A stretch of 64,000 bases of DNA, taken from contig NZ_QFXK01000039.1 of NCBI RefSeq assembly GCF_003261635.1, positions 434,001 to 498,000 on the forward strand, written 5' to 3'. Under the pieces are notes generated by a model. It had not been told where the DNA came from. It did no database searches and was given only the letters and a program-made list of their open reading frames with translations. The stretch is from Kribbella monticola. GTDB taxonomy: Bacteria > Actinomycetota > Actinomycetes > Propionibacteriales > Kribbellaceae. The translations under genes were made by a program, and so were the position numbers. Positions 44,026 through 53,291 of the stretch are shown here, piece by piece. Positions within the stretch are counted from its first letter, which is position 1. The number at the start of each line of letters is the position of its first letter.

Positions 44026-44141
44026 TTTGCCGAACCTGGGGGAGATCTCAGGGTCAGCGAGCGATTTCCGCCCGATGCGAACGAATCGGCCCGCTCCTTC
44101 CGTCTCCGCTGTGAACCCATTTCCGTCCTCAGGAGACTGCT

Positions 44142-47100
44142 TTGCGACCCATCCGCTGGACCGCCGCCGCCGTTGGGCTGGCCGTGGTCCTGAACCTCGC
44201 CGCCGTCCCGGCCGGCGCCAGCCCTCCGTCCCGACCGACCCCAGCTGCCCAAGCCGGCGCCGCCTCGAAGCTGGTCCGGCTCACCCTGATCACCGGTGAC
44301 CATGTCAGCGTCACCTCGGTGCCGGGCCGGCCCGACCAGATCGTCTTCGAGCCGGGCCGTGGCAGCGGATCGACCGCCGCGGTCACTTCGTTCGTCGCCG
44401 GCCACACAGTGGTGGTTCCGTCAGCGGCCGAGGCGGATGTGCTCTCCGGCCGCCTCGATCGCACCCTGTTCGACGTCACCACCTTGATCGCGGAGCATCG
44501 CGACGACGCCGGCAGCGCAACCGTCCCGGTCATCATCCGGTACGCCGGGAGCCCGGCGACCGCCCTCGGCCGGGCCCGGCAGGGCGTCGTACCAGGAGGC
44601 GCGAAGGCGCGCGTACTGACCAGCATCGGCGCCCGGGCCACCTCGGTACCGAAGAACGCCATCGCGGACTTCTGGGCATCGCTCACGCCCGGCCCCTCCG
44701 ACCGGGTGGCAGCCACGATCCAGCGCGTCACCCTCGACCGGCAGTACAAGGCGTCCCTGGACCAGAGCGTGCCGCAGATCGGCGGCCCGGCGGCGTGGCA
44801 GCGCGGCCTGACCGGCAAGGGCGTCAAGATCGCAGTTCTCGACACCGGCCTGGACACCGGCAAAGCGCCCGGCGAGGCCCAGACGCATGCCGACTTCGCC
44901 GGCCGGATCGCGGCGACGGCGAACTTCTCCGACTCCACCGACACCGCTGACCGCTACGGGCACGGCACCCACGTCGCCAGCATCGCAGCCGGTACCGGCG
45001 CGGCCTCCGGCGGCAAGTACAAAGGCGTCGCACCTGACGCCACGTTGCTGATCGGCAAGGTACTCGACGACTACGGCAACGGCAGTACCTCGGGCATCAT
45101 CGCCGGGATGGAGTGGGCCGCGGCCCAAGGTGCGACGATCGCCAACCTCAGCCTCGGCGGCGACCCGAGCGACGGGACCGACGAACTCTCGCTGGCGGTC
45201 AACCGGATCAGCCACGACACCGGCATGCTGATGGTCATTGCCGCCGGCAACTGTTGGGACTCCGGCCCCGGCCAGGTGTCGGCGCCGGCTTCGGCCGATG
45301 CCGCGCTCGCGGTCGCCAACCTGCAGCGCGACGGGTCGGTCAACGACACCTCCTGCCGTGGCCCGCGCGCAGGCGACGGTGCGCTCAAACCGGAGATCTC
45401 CGCCCCCGGCACCGACATCGTCGCCGCGCGCTCGGAGGGCACCACCATCGGCACCCCGGTCGGCGACTTCTACACAACGCTGTCCGGTACGTCGATGGCG
45501 AGCCCGCACGTCGCCGGTACGGCGGCCCTGATCGCCCAGGCCCACCCCGACTGGAAGGCGGACCAGCTCAAGAACAGGCTGATCTCCACCGCCGACCCGC
45601 AGGACGGTAGCGGCGTGTTCGAACAGGGCGCAGGCCGCGTCGACGCCGACCAGTCGACCGACGACAGCGTCACGGTCGACACCGCCAAACTCGACCTCGG
45701 CAGACTCGCCTGGCCGTACCCGGCCACCGATCCGGTCAGCCGCGAACTCAGCTACAGCAACCCGACTGGTACGCCGGTGACGCTGCAACTCGCCGCATCG
45801 CTGGAGCCGGCGAAGGCGACACCGAAGCTGAGTACCTCGCAACTCGTCGTACCGGCGCATGGCAGCGCGAAGGTCACCGTCACCGCTGACCGAGCCGGAG
45901 GCGGTACCGGCGCGTTCTCCGGCCGGATCACCGCGACCGCGGCGGGTGCCGATCCGCTCGTCACGCTCATCGGCTGGGTCGCCGAGCCGGAACTGCACAA
46001 CCTCACCATCAAGGGCGTGCTGCGCAGTGGTGGGCCCGCCGACGCCGATCTGATCCTGACCCGACTCGACGGTCCGCCGCTGGGATCGGAGAGCAGCCCG
46101 CGGCTGAGGAACGGAACCGTCACGGTCCGGGTACCACCGGGGAAGTACGCGGTCAGCGGCGCCTACGTCGACCCTGCCACCGATGCGCGGCAGCGGCAGG
46201 TGATCCTGCTGGTCAGTCCCGAGACCAGCGTCACCACTGACACCACCGTCACGCTCGACGCCCGGCTCGCCAAGCCGGTCTCCTTCAGTGTCCGCGGACG
46301 CGCCGGGCTGTCGCCCAGGAGCCACGAGCTGATCAACCTCCGCAAGAACGCGGCCGGCGAGGTGATCGAGTCCCTGTCGGTGTACGCGTCGGAGACCAAC
46401 GACATGTTCGCCACGCCGACACCGGCGACCACCAGCGGCAGCTCCGAGTTCAGCTCGGTCGCCAGGCTGGAGGTTCCGCCGTACCAGGCACGGGTCGACG
46501 GCACCGGCTTCCCGGCGTACCAGATGTCGTTCGCTCCGCGGCTGACCGGGACGAAGACCTTGCCCCTGTACGACGCGGGCACGGGTACTCCGGACGAGCT
46601 CGCCGGGGCGGCCGGCAAGCTCGCGATGATCGCGTGGACCGGTACGCCGCTCAGCGGTGATCTGGTGCTCGCGGCCCAGCAGGCCGGCGCCGCGGCGGTG
46701 CTGTTCTACGACCAGGATCTCGCCGGGGTGGCGCCGGACGACTACCGGATCAGCGGCTGGCAGGACGACACCAGGATTCCCGTGCTGCGGACGACGAGAG
46801 TTGCCGCGCAGGATTTGCTCGCCCGGTTGAAGACCGGCCCGGTGCAGGTGCGGCTGACCGGTGTGGCGGCCTCGCCGGTCGTCTACGACCTGATGGTCCC
46901 GTGGAAGAACCGGATCCCCGCCGATCTCCGGGTCGCGGTCGATCCGAGCCGGCTGGCCCGGGTGGACGAGACGTTCGGTTCCCATGTCCCGGACAACAAC
47001 ATCCAGGAGTACCGGTGGGGTTACTCCCCTGCGGGGATCACCAGCGTGGGCTCCGCGCTGCCCCTGTTCAAGGCGCCTGCCCGGCGGACGTCGTACCTGC

Positions 47101-47897
47101 TGGCGAACGAGGTTCGGTGGTCAGGACACATCATTCAGGGGCATGGCGACGGGTCCGCCTATTTCGAGGCGATGACGAGCCCGCGCAGGTACCAGCCGGG
47201 CGCCAGGTCGTCGGTCGGCTGGACGATGCCGGTCGCGAACAGCGGACTGCCTGCGACGCCGCACGACTGGCTGGGAGTCCACCAGGAGGAGGGAGAACTG
47301 CAGGTCGCTCTCAGTCCCTTCGGTCACGGGCCTGAGGTCTCGGGCGGCTCGTTCGCCCAGTTCGACCAGAGCCGGCTGACCGTGGACCGGAACGGCGTTC
47401 AGGTCGCCGATACTCGAGAAGGCGCGGCCACCGCGATCGACGCCCCGGCCGAGGCCGCCGACTACAAGGTCAGCCTGGACACGCGGCGCGAGTTCGAGGA
47501 CTGGAAGTACTCGACCCGGGTGCAGTCGGTGTGGTCGTTCAGGTCGAGCGGTTCGGCGACCGAGGTGATGCCGCTCGTCCTGGCCGACCTCGACGTACCG
47601 AAGGCCGACGACCTCAACCGGGTCCAGACCGGCGTACCGGTCTCCGTCACCCTCGGCCTCCGGCACCAGACGGGGCCGAAGGGGTCGGCGTTCACCAGCG
47701 CGAGCCTCGAGATCTCCTACGACGGGACGACCTGGACCCCGGTACCGCTCGAAAAGACAGCGCCCGGCCGGTACCGCGCAACGGTGAACCACCCGGCGGC
47801 GAAGGCAGGCACCTCGCCCTCGCTCCGGCTCACCGCCACGGACTCCTCCGGCGGCAAGCTGCAGCAGGAGGTGACCAAGGCGTACGGACTGAAGTGA
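44142..47897 (+). CDS. Secreted S8 subtilisin-like serine protease
   Basis: A 1251-residue exported protein: signal peptide (about 1-27), inhibitor-like propeptide region, then the S8 domain with Asp about 232 (VLDTG), His about 273 (GHGTHV), the oxyanion Asn (IAAGN) and Ser about 449 (GTSMASPHVAG), followed by beta-rich modules and a PA-like inserted domain (AGKLAMIAW... AVLFYDQ). It should degrade proteins outside the cell. Start is TTG at 44142, with AGGAG 6 bases upstream. It is a paralogue of the next gene, ended by a UUCG-loop terminator. Confidence 0.9.
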   Translation: MRPIRWTAAAVGLAVVLNLAAVPAGASPPSRPTPAAQAGAASKLVRLTLITGDHVSVTSVPGRPDQIVFEPGRGSGSTAAVTSFVAGHTVVVPSAAEADVLSGRLDRTLFDVTTLIAEHRDDAGSATVPVIIRYAGSPATALGRARQGVVPGGAKARVLTSIGARATSVPKNAIADFWASLTPGPSDRVAATIQRVTLDRQYKASLDQSVPQIGGPAAWQRGLTGKGVKIAVLDTGLDTGKAPGEAQTHADFAGRIAATANFSDSTDTADRYGHGTHVASIAAGTGAASGGKYKGVAPDATLLIGKVLDDYGNGSTSGIIAGMEWAAAQGATIANLSLGGDPSDGTDELSLAVNRISHDTGMLMVIAAGNCWDSGPGQVSAPASADAALAVANLQRDGSVNDTSCRGPRAGDGALKPEISAPGTDIVAARSEGTTIGTPVGDFYTTLSGTSMASPHVAGTAALIAQAHPDWKADQLKNRLISTADPQDGSGVFEQGAGRVDADQSTDDSVTVDTAKLDLGRLAWPYPATDPVSRELSYSNPTGTPVTLQLAASLEPAKATPKLSTSQLVVPAHGSAKVTVTADRAGGGTGAFSGRITATAAGADPLVTLIGWVAEPELHNLTIKGVLRSGGPADADLILTRLDGPPLGSESSPRLRNGTVTVRVPPGKYAVSGAYVDPATDARQRQVILLVSPETSVTTDTTVTLDARLAKPVSFSVRGRAGLSPRSHELINLRKNAAGEVIESLSVYASETNDMFATPTPATTSGSSEFSSVARLEVPPYQARVDGTGFPAYQMSFAPRLTGTKTLPLYDAGTGTPDELAGAAGKLAMIAWTGTPLSGDLVLAAQQAGAAAVLFYDQDLAGVAPDDYRISGWQDDTRIPVLRTTRVAAQDLLARLKTGPVQVRLTGVAASPVVYDLMVPWKNRIPADLRVAVDPSRLARVDETFGSHVPDNNIQEYRWGYSPAGITSVGSALPLFKAPARRTSYLLANEVRWSGHIIQGHGDGSAYFEAMTSPRRYQPGARSSVGWTMPVANSGLPATPHDWLGVHQEEGELQVALSPFGHGPEVSGGSFAQFDQSRLTVDRNGVQVADTREGAATAIDAPAEAADYKVSLDTRREFEDWKYSTRVQSVWSFRSSGSATEVMPLVLADLDVPKADDLNRVQTGVPVSVTLGLRHQTGPKGSAFTSASLEISYDGTTWTPVPLEKTAPGRYRATVNHPAAKAGTSPSLRLTATDSSGGKLQQEVTKAYGLK

Positions 47898-47903
47898 CGT
47901 CGG

Positions 47904-47929
47904 ATGGTTGCCGGTTCGCCGGCAACCAT
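47904..47929. terminator. Intrinsic terminator with UUCG loop
   Basis: ATGGTTGCCGG (47904-47914), TTCG loop, CCGGCAACCAT (47919-47929): 11-bp stem closed by the stable UUCG tetraloop, 6 bases after the stop of the first subtilase. It separates the two tandem protease genes. Confidence 0.88.
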
Positions 47930-48015
47930 TTCGAAGGGATTCGAAAAGCGAACCTTCCGAGGTGATCCCACCGTCCTTCAGGGCAAGTGCTGTTTCCGCC
48001 TGCCTGGAGGACCTC

Positions 48016-51000
48016 TTGCCGTCCAAACGCTGGATCCCACCGGTGGTGAGTCTCGGCCTGGTGCTGAGCGCTGTCACCATCCCCGCCCTCGGGGCGCCGC
48101 CCCGGCCACCGTCTCCCGCCGACCCGACTCCCGGCGGAACCCGCGTCACGCTGATCACCGGCGACCGGGTCCGGGTCACGCCCCGGCCCGGTCAGCCCGC
48201 ACAGGTCGTCTTCGAGCCGGCCAAGGGCAGCCGATCGGACGCGGCGACCATCACCTACCAGAGCGGCCACACGTACGTCGTACCGTCGGCAGCGGTCGCC
48301 GACGTCGCCTCCGGCCGGCTCGACCGCACGCTGTTCGACGTGACAATGCTGATCGCCGAGCACCGCGACGACGAGCACTCCAAGACCATGCCGGTGATCA
48401 TCCGGTACGCCGGTGACGCGGCCGGCGTACGAGCCAAGCAGACCGCGATCCCCGGCGCGGCGTCGACCCGATTGCTGTCCAGCATCGGTGCCAAGGCCGC
48501 CAAGGTCACCAAGACCGCCGCGACCGACTTCTGGCGCTCGCTCACGCCGGGCGCGACCAGCCGGGTCGCCGGGACCGTCCAGCGTGTCTCGCTCGATCGG
48601 CAGGTCAAGGCCAGTCTCGACCAGTCGGTCCCCCAGATCGGCGCGCCGGCCGCCTGGCAGCGCGGCCTGACCGGCAAGGGCGTCAAGGTCGCCATCCTCG
48701 ACACCGGCATCGACCCCACCCACCCGGACCTGGCCGGCCGGATCGGCGCGACGGAGAACTTCTCCGATGCGCCGGACACCGTCGACCACTACGGTCACGG
48801 CACACATGTCGCCAGCATCACCGCCGGCAACGGCGCGGCCTCGGGTGGCAAGTACAAGGGTGTCGCCCCCGACGCGACCCTGCTGAACGGCAAGGTTCTC
48901 GACGACTACGGCCTGGGTGACTTCTCGGGCATCATCGCCGGGATGGAATGGGCCGCCGCCCAGGGTGCCTCCGTGATCAACATGAGCCTCGGCGGCGACC
49001 CGAGCGACGGCACCGACGATCTCTCGCAGGCCGTCAACCGGATCAGCCGGCAGAGCGGCGCTCTCTTTGTCATTGCCGCAGGCAACTGTTTCTTCCCGGA
49101 ACCGCAGACCGTCTCCAGTCCCGCCGCGGCCGACGATGCCCTTGCCGTGGGCAACCTTCAGCGCGACGGATCGCTGAACGACACGTCCTGCCGTGGTCCG
49201 CGTAAGGGCGACGGTGCGCTGAAACCGGAGATCTCTGCTCCCGGTACCGGCATCGTCGCCGCCCGCGCCGCCGGCACCAGCCTCGGCGACCCGGTCGACG
49301 ACAACTACACCACCCTGTCCGGTACGTCGATGGCAACACCGCACGTCGCCGGAACGGCCGCACTGGTCGCGCAGGCCCACCCGGACTGGAAGGCCGCCCA
49401 GCTCAAGGCGCGCCTGATCTCGACGGCCGACCCGCAGCCCGGCAGCAAGGTCGACGAGCAAGGCGCCGGCCGCGTCGACGCCGACCAGGCCACCGACGAC
49501 AGCGTCACCGTCGACACCGGCGAGCTCGAGCTCGGCGTACTGCGCTGGCCCTACCCCGCCTCGGACAAGGTCAGCCGCGAACTCACCTACCGCAACCCAG
49601 GCAGTACTGCGGTGACGTTGGACCTCGCAGCTTCCGTGGATCCGGTCGCTGCGACTCCCGAGCTCAGCAGCAGCCAACTCGTAGTACCGGCTGGTGGGGA
49701 GGCCAAGGTGACCGTGACTGCCGACCGTGCTGCCGGCGGAACCGGATTCTTCTCGGGACGCGTCACCGCCACCGCGGCCGGAGCGGACCCCATCGTGACG
49801 ACCTTCGGCTGGTACGCCGAACCGGAGCTGTACAACCTGACGGTCAAGGGCATCAACCGCGACGGCAGCCCGGCCACCGCGAGCCTGGCGGTCAGCCGTC
49901 TGGACGGACCGCCGCTCGACCTGGGTCCGTTCGGCGTACGGATGGTGAACGGTACGGCGACGCTCCGGATCCCACCCGGCAAGTACCAGGCGATGTCCAC
50001 CTTCTTCACGGCCGCGACCGACGCGGAGCTGGAGAAGATCGATGTCGTCACCGGTCCGGAGACGACGCTCACCAAGGACACCACGGTGACGCTCGACGCC
50101 CGGCGGGCCAATCCTGTGCCGACCAGCGTGCAGGGCCACCCCGAGCTGACCGCACGCCAGCGCGCCATCGTCTACTCCCGGAAGAACACCGACGGGATGA
50201 TCACCGGCGCGACCGGAGTCGAGGTGACCGGCGCGGCCCGGATCCTCGGCGCCACGCCGACCGCGAAGCCGGTCACCGGGACCAGCGAGTTCGCGGCCTC
50301 GGCCCGGCTGGAGATCCCGCCGTTCCGGGCGAAGGTGATCGGCGGCGACGCGTTCACCGTGCTCGACTTCTATTTCGGACCGCGGCTCACGGGAACGAAG
50401 ACCCTCGGCCTGGCCGATGCGGGCGCTGCGAACCCGGGCGAACTGGATGGTGCCCGAGGCAAGTTGGCACTGATTCGCTACGTCGACAGCGATCCTCGCC
50501 CCGTCGGCGAACTGGTCAAGGCGGCGGAGCGCGCCGGCGCCGCCGCGGCCCTGATCTACAACCCCGACCGTGCCGGTCAAGGTGGCGTCGGGCCGTACTG
50601 GGTGTACGGCGACGCACCGGATGCGACCATCCCGGCCGCGCGGACGACTCGGGTCGCCGCGCAGAAACTGCTCGACCAACTGAAGACCGGGCCGGTCACC
50701 GTGCGGCTCACCGGAGTCGCCTCGACGCCGGTGGTCTACGACCTGGCCAAGGCGTGGCCGAACCAGATCCCGGCCACGGTCGGTGTCAACGCCAGGCAGG
50801 ACCAGTTCGCGCGGGTGGACGAGGTCTTCGGCGCACACACCGCCGGAACGCCTACCTCGGAAGCCCGGACGGCCCGGACGCCGGGCGGCACCGACTTCAG
50901 CGGTTGGCTGGTGCCGGTCATCGGCGCTCCGTTCCACCGCACGTCGTACGTACTGGGGAACCGGCTCCCGTGGTCGAGTCTGGTCATCCTCGACAACGGC

Positions 51001-51744
51001 GGTGAGAGCGCGGCCGTCAACGCACCGCCGCACACCTATCGTGCCGGGGAGCGGACCAGCATGCGGTGGGTCGCACCGGTCGAGAACAGCGGTCTGCCGG
51101 CGAAGCGGACCGAGGCGGCCGGGGTCGGCCGCGCCTACGAGGGCCTGAGTATCTCGATCAGCCCGTTCCGGCACGGACCCGACGAGTTCAGCGACGTGTT
51201 CGGCATCAACGGGGAGTACAGCTCCTCGCTCGAGCGCAACGGCGTGGAGGTGGCGACGTCCGAGGAGGCCGGGCTGTGGGCCGACGTACCGGCCGACGCG
51301 GCGGAGTACAAGTTCACGCTGGATGCTCAGCGGGAAGCCGACTTCTGGCAATACTCCACGCAGATCCACTCCAGCTGGACGTTCAAGGCGCGCGGCGGCG
51401 AGGACGAGGTGATGCCGTTGGTGGTCGCCGATCTCGACGTACCGCAGACCGATGACCTCAACCGGGTGCCGACCGGCCGGCCGATCACGCTCACACTGGG
51501 TCTACGGCACCAGGCAGGATCGACCTCAACCGCGAGGTTCACCACGGCCGCCTTGGAGCTGTCCTACGACAACACCCACTGGACCAAGCTCGCACTGACC
51601 AAAACAGCCGACGGCCACTACACCACCACGGTGACGCATCCGGCCACCCAGTCCGGCCACGCACCGTCGCTGCGGCTGACCGCAGCCGATGCCGACGGCA
51701 ACAAGTTGGACCAGCAGATAACAAAGGCCTACGGCCTGAAATAG
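48016..51744 (+). CDS. Secreted S8 subtilisin-like serine protease (paralogue)
   Basis: A 1242-residue protein with the same plan as its neighbour: signal peptide, propeptide-like region (VTLITGDRVRVTP, LDRTLFDVTMLIAEHRDD), S8 domain with Asp about 228 (ILDTGIDP), His about 261 (GHGTHVAS), and Ser about 437 (GTSMATPHVAG), then beta modules, a PA-like insert (LALIRYVDSD... AALIYNPDRAG) and a C-terminal domain ending KLDQQITKAYGLK as in the neighbour. Start is TTG at 48016, with GGAGG 5 bases upstream. Followed by a strong terminator. Confidence 0.9.
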   Translation: MPSKRWIPPVVSLGLVLSAVTIPALGAPPRPPSPADPTPGGTRVTLITGDRVRVTPRPGQPAQVVFEPAKGSRSDAATITYQSGHTYVVPSAAVADVASGRLDRTLFDVTMLIAEHRDDEHSKTMPVIIRYAGDAAGVRAKQTAIPGAASTRLLSSIGAKAAKVTKTAATDFWRSLTPGATSRVAGTVQRVSLDRQVKASLDQSVPQIGAPAAWQRGLTGKGVKVAILDTGIDPTHPDLAGRIGATENFSDAPDTVDHYGHGTHVASITAGNGAASGGKYKGVAPDATLLNGKVLDDYGLGDFSGIIAGMEWAAAQGASVINMSLGGDPSDGTDDLSQAVNRISRQSGALFVIAAGNCFFPEPQTVSSPAAADDALAVGNLQRDGSLNDTSCRGPRKGDGALKPEISAPGTGIVAARAAGTSLGDPVDDNYTTLSGTSMATPHVAGTAALVAQAHPDWKAAQLKARLISTADPQPGSKVDEQGAGRVDADQATDDSVTVDTGELELGVLRWPYPASDKVSRELTYRNPGSTAVTLDLAASVDPVAATPELSSSQLVVPAGGEAKVTVTADRAAGGTGFFSGRVTATAAGADPIVTTFGWYAEPELYNLTVKGINRDGSPATASLAVSRLDGPPLDLGPFGVRMVNGTATLRIPPGKYQAMSTFFTAATDAELEKIDVVTGPETTLTKDTTVTLDARRANPVPTSVQGHPELTARQRAIVYSRKNTDGMITGATGVEVTGAARILGATPTAKPVTGTSEFAASARLEIPPFRAKVIGGDAFTVLDFYFGPRLTGTKTLGLADAGAANPGELDGARGKLALIRYVDSDPRPVGELVKAAERAGAAAALIYNPDRAGQGGVGPYWVYGDAPDATIPAARTTRVAAQKLLDQLKTGPVTVRLTGVASTPVVYDLAKAWPNQIPATVGVNARQDQFARVDEVFGAHTAGTPTSEARTARTPGGTDFSGWLVPVIGAPFHRTSYVLGNRLPWSSLVILDNGGESAAVNAPPHTYRAGERTSMRWVAPVENSGLPAKRTEAAGVGRAYEGLSISISPFRHGPDEFSDVFGINGEYSSSLERNGVEVATSEEAGLWADVPADAAEYKFTLDAQREADFWQYSTQIHSSWTFKARGGEDEVMPLVVADLDVPQTDDLNRVPTGRPITLTLGLRHQAGSTSTARFTTAALELSYDNTHWTKLALTKTADGHYTTTVTHPATQSGHAPSLRLTAADADGNKLDQQITKAYGLK

Positions 51745-51752
51745 CCCGCTCG

Positions 51753-51783
51753 GAGGTGGAGCCGCCAGTCGCGGCTCCACCTC
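51753..51783. terminator. Intrinsic terminator behind the second subtilase
   Basis: GAGGTGGAGCCGC (51753-51765) and GCGGCTCCACCTC (51771-51783) form a 13-bp stem with a CAGTC loop, 8 bases after the stop. No T-run. Confidence 0.85.
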
Positions 51784-51815
51784 TGAGAGCCCCCGGCGTC
51801 GAATAGGATTCCCGG

Positions 51816-52262
51816 GTGAGCAGCGAGAATGGACGACCAGCAGAGCCGGCGGTAGTTCGTTGGCAGCACAGTTCGGGTGGGTTGGCGTACTGTCTCGGCC
51901 GCCTCGTGGTTCCGCCGGGATCCGAGCAACCGGTGATCGTGCTTTCGGAGGTGGCCGGGAACCCGGACGCCGTCGGTCTGGTCAGCGACTTCGCCGGTGC
52001 CGCTACGGTGGCTGCCGCACTCTTCGGGGTGGACCCGACGTCGGTCCGCTGGCTCGCCCACCACGGCGACTTCTCGTCGTACGACGCAGCCGGCGCACCC
52101 GAGACCCTCACCGAGGTACAGCTCCGGTCCGACGGCAGCCGCCTGCACAGCGACCTGACCGACCAACACCTCCTGTCCGCCACCGAAACGGAAACCCTGA
52201 GCCGCTCATTGGGCCTCGAACCCGTACGGGCGGTGCTCGCGACGCTGGACCTTCCGTCCTGA
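51816..52262 (+). CDS. Hypothetical protein (148 aa)
   Basis: A 148-residue acidic soluble protein with alternating strands and helices (VVRWQHSSGGLAYCLGRLVV, PVIVLSEVAGNPDAVGLVSDFAGAATVAAAL). No family recognised. TAGGAT (51804-51809) lies six bases before the GTG with no ribosome site, so it is probably leaderless. Its stop overlaps the next ATG by one base (TGATG), making it first in a three-gene operon with a FolD-like protein and an amidase. Confidence 0.66.
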   Translation: MSSENGRPAEPAVVRWQHSSGGLAYCLGRLVVPPGSEQPVIVLSEVAGNPDAVGLVSDFAGAATVAAALFGVDPTSVRWLAHHGDFSSYDAAGAPETLTEVQLRSDGSRLHSDLTDQHLLSATETETLSRSLGLEPVRAVLATLDLPS

Positions 52263-53287
52263 TGAGCGTCCGCCCCACCCAGCAGCTCTCAGGAGGGAAG
52301 CTGCTGAGCTCGATCCGCGCCGAGCTCGCGCCGTACCGGGACCAGATCGCGCCACTGAACAAGCAGGTCGCAGTGATCAGGTTCGCCGCGGAACAGACCG
52401 ACCCGGGGCTGTGGCAGCGCCGGATGGAGGCGTCCCGGGTCTCGGCGGTACAGAAGGAGAAGGCGTTCTCGCAGCTGGGTTACCAGGTCGACCATCAGGT
52501 GCTGTCCGGAAGGACCAGCGCGGCCGACTTCGCGGCCCTGATCGACCGGCACAGCGCGGACCCGCGGACGTCGGCCGTCATCGTGCAGTACCCACCGCCC
52601 CCACATCTGGCTCCGCTGGTGCAGCGGCTCGCGCCCGAGAAGGACATCGACGGTCTGCTCGGTGATCGATCGCTGCAGCAGGCCTGCGCGACGGCGGACG
52701 GCATCACCCGCGTGGTCCGGCCGTTCGCGCAGGACGATCCGAAGATCGCAGTGGTCGGCGGCCAGGGGTTCGTCGGCAGTGGAGTGGTCCGGTTGCTGCA
52801 GCAGGACGGTCTGCGAGTGGAGAGCCTCGACGCGGGCGACGACCTGCGCCGGACCCGGAATGCCGACATCGTGGTCTCAGCCACCGGCAACCCGCACGTG
52901 CTCACCGACGAGCACATCCGGCCGCATCACCGGTTGGTGGTCGACTCCGGGTTCATGCCGCAGCCGGACGGCTCGATCGCCGGCGACATCGCTCCCTCCG
53001 CGCAGCAGATCCCGCAGTACATCACCCCTGTCCCCGGGGGCATCGGTCCGGTGGAGATGGCCGTGCTGATGGACCGGATCGTGCGGCAGGAGGTCGATCC
53101 CGGCCGCGATCCGTGGTCCGTCCCCCAGGTCGCCTATCTGTCCCGCGGTGAGATGGCAGCGCGCAGCAATCTGGCGCCGGCTGCCGGTGCTGTTGCCCAA
53201 CAGGTCAACCAGCCCGCCGACGGTCGCTCGAATGCCGGCAGGCAAGAGCCGGGCATCTCTCGCAACGGTGGTGAGCAGTCGCGGTGA
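52262..53287 (+). CDS. FolD-like protein (methylenetetrahydrofolate dehydrogenase/cyclohydrolase family), atypical
   Basis: A 341-residue protein with the FolD plan: catalytic lysine region (VQKEKAFSQLGY), EKDIDGLLG in place of PxKDVDGF, a Rossmann loop GGQGFVGSGVV and the end motif TPVPGGIGPVEMAVLM. In true FolD the Lys is preceded by Tyr-Val (YVxxKxK); here Ser-Ala stands there, and the NADP loop departs from GxSxxVGxP. It may do a related C1 reaction or be regulatory. A hydrophilic tail of about 45 residues (QQVNQPADGRSN...) follows. Coupled to the gene before. Confidence 0.72.
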   Translation: MSVRPTQQLSGGKLLSSIRAELAPYRDQIAPLNKQVAVIRFAAEQTDPGLWQRRMEASRVSAVQKEKAFSQLGYQVDHQVLSGRTSAADFAALIDRHSADPRTSAVIVQYPPPPHLAPLVQRLAPEKDIDGLLGDRSLQQACATADGITRVVRPFAQDDPKIAVVGGQGFVGSGVVRLLQQDGLRVESLDAGDDLRRTRNADIVVSATGNPHVLTDEHIRPHHRLVVDSGFMPQPDGSIAGDIAPSAQQIPQYITPVPGGIGPVEMAVLMDRIVRQEVDPGRDPWSVPQVAYLSRGEMAARSNLAPAAGAVAQQVNQPADGRSNAGRQEPGISRNGGEQSR

Positions 53288-53291
53288 GGCG

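Noticed and set aside
44421..46985. 854-codon antisense frame opposite the first subtilase
   Set aside because: Shadow of the real gene; no start context or motifs.
47830..51369. 1179-codon antisense frame opposite the second subtilase
   Set aside because: Same cause: low-information composition, no domain; the plus strand has the full S8 triad.
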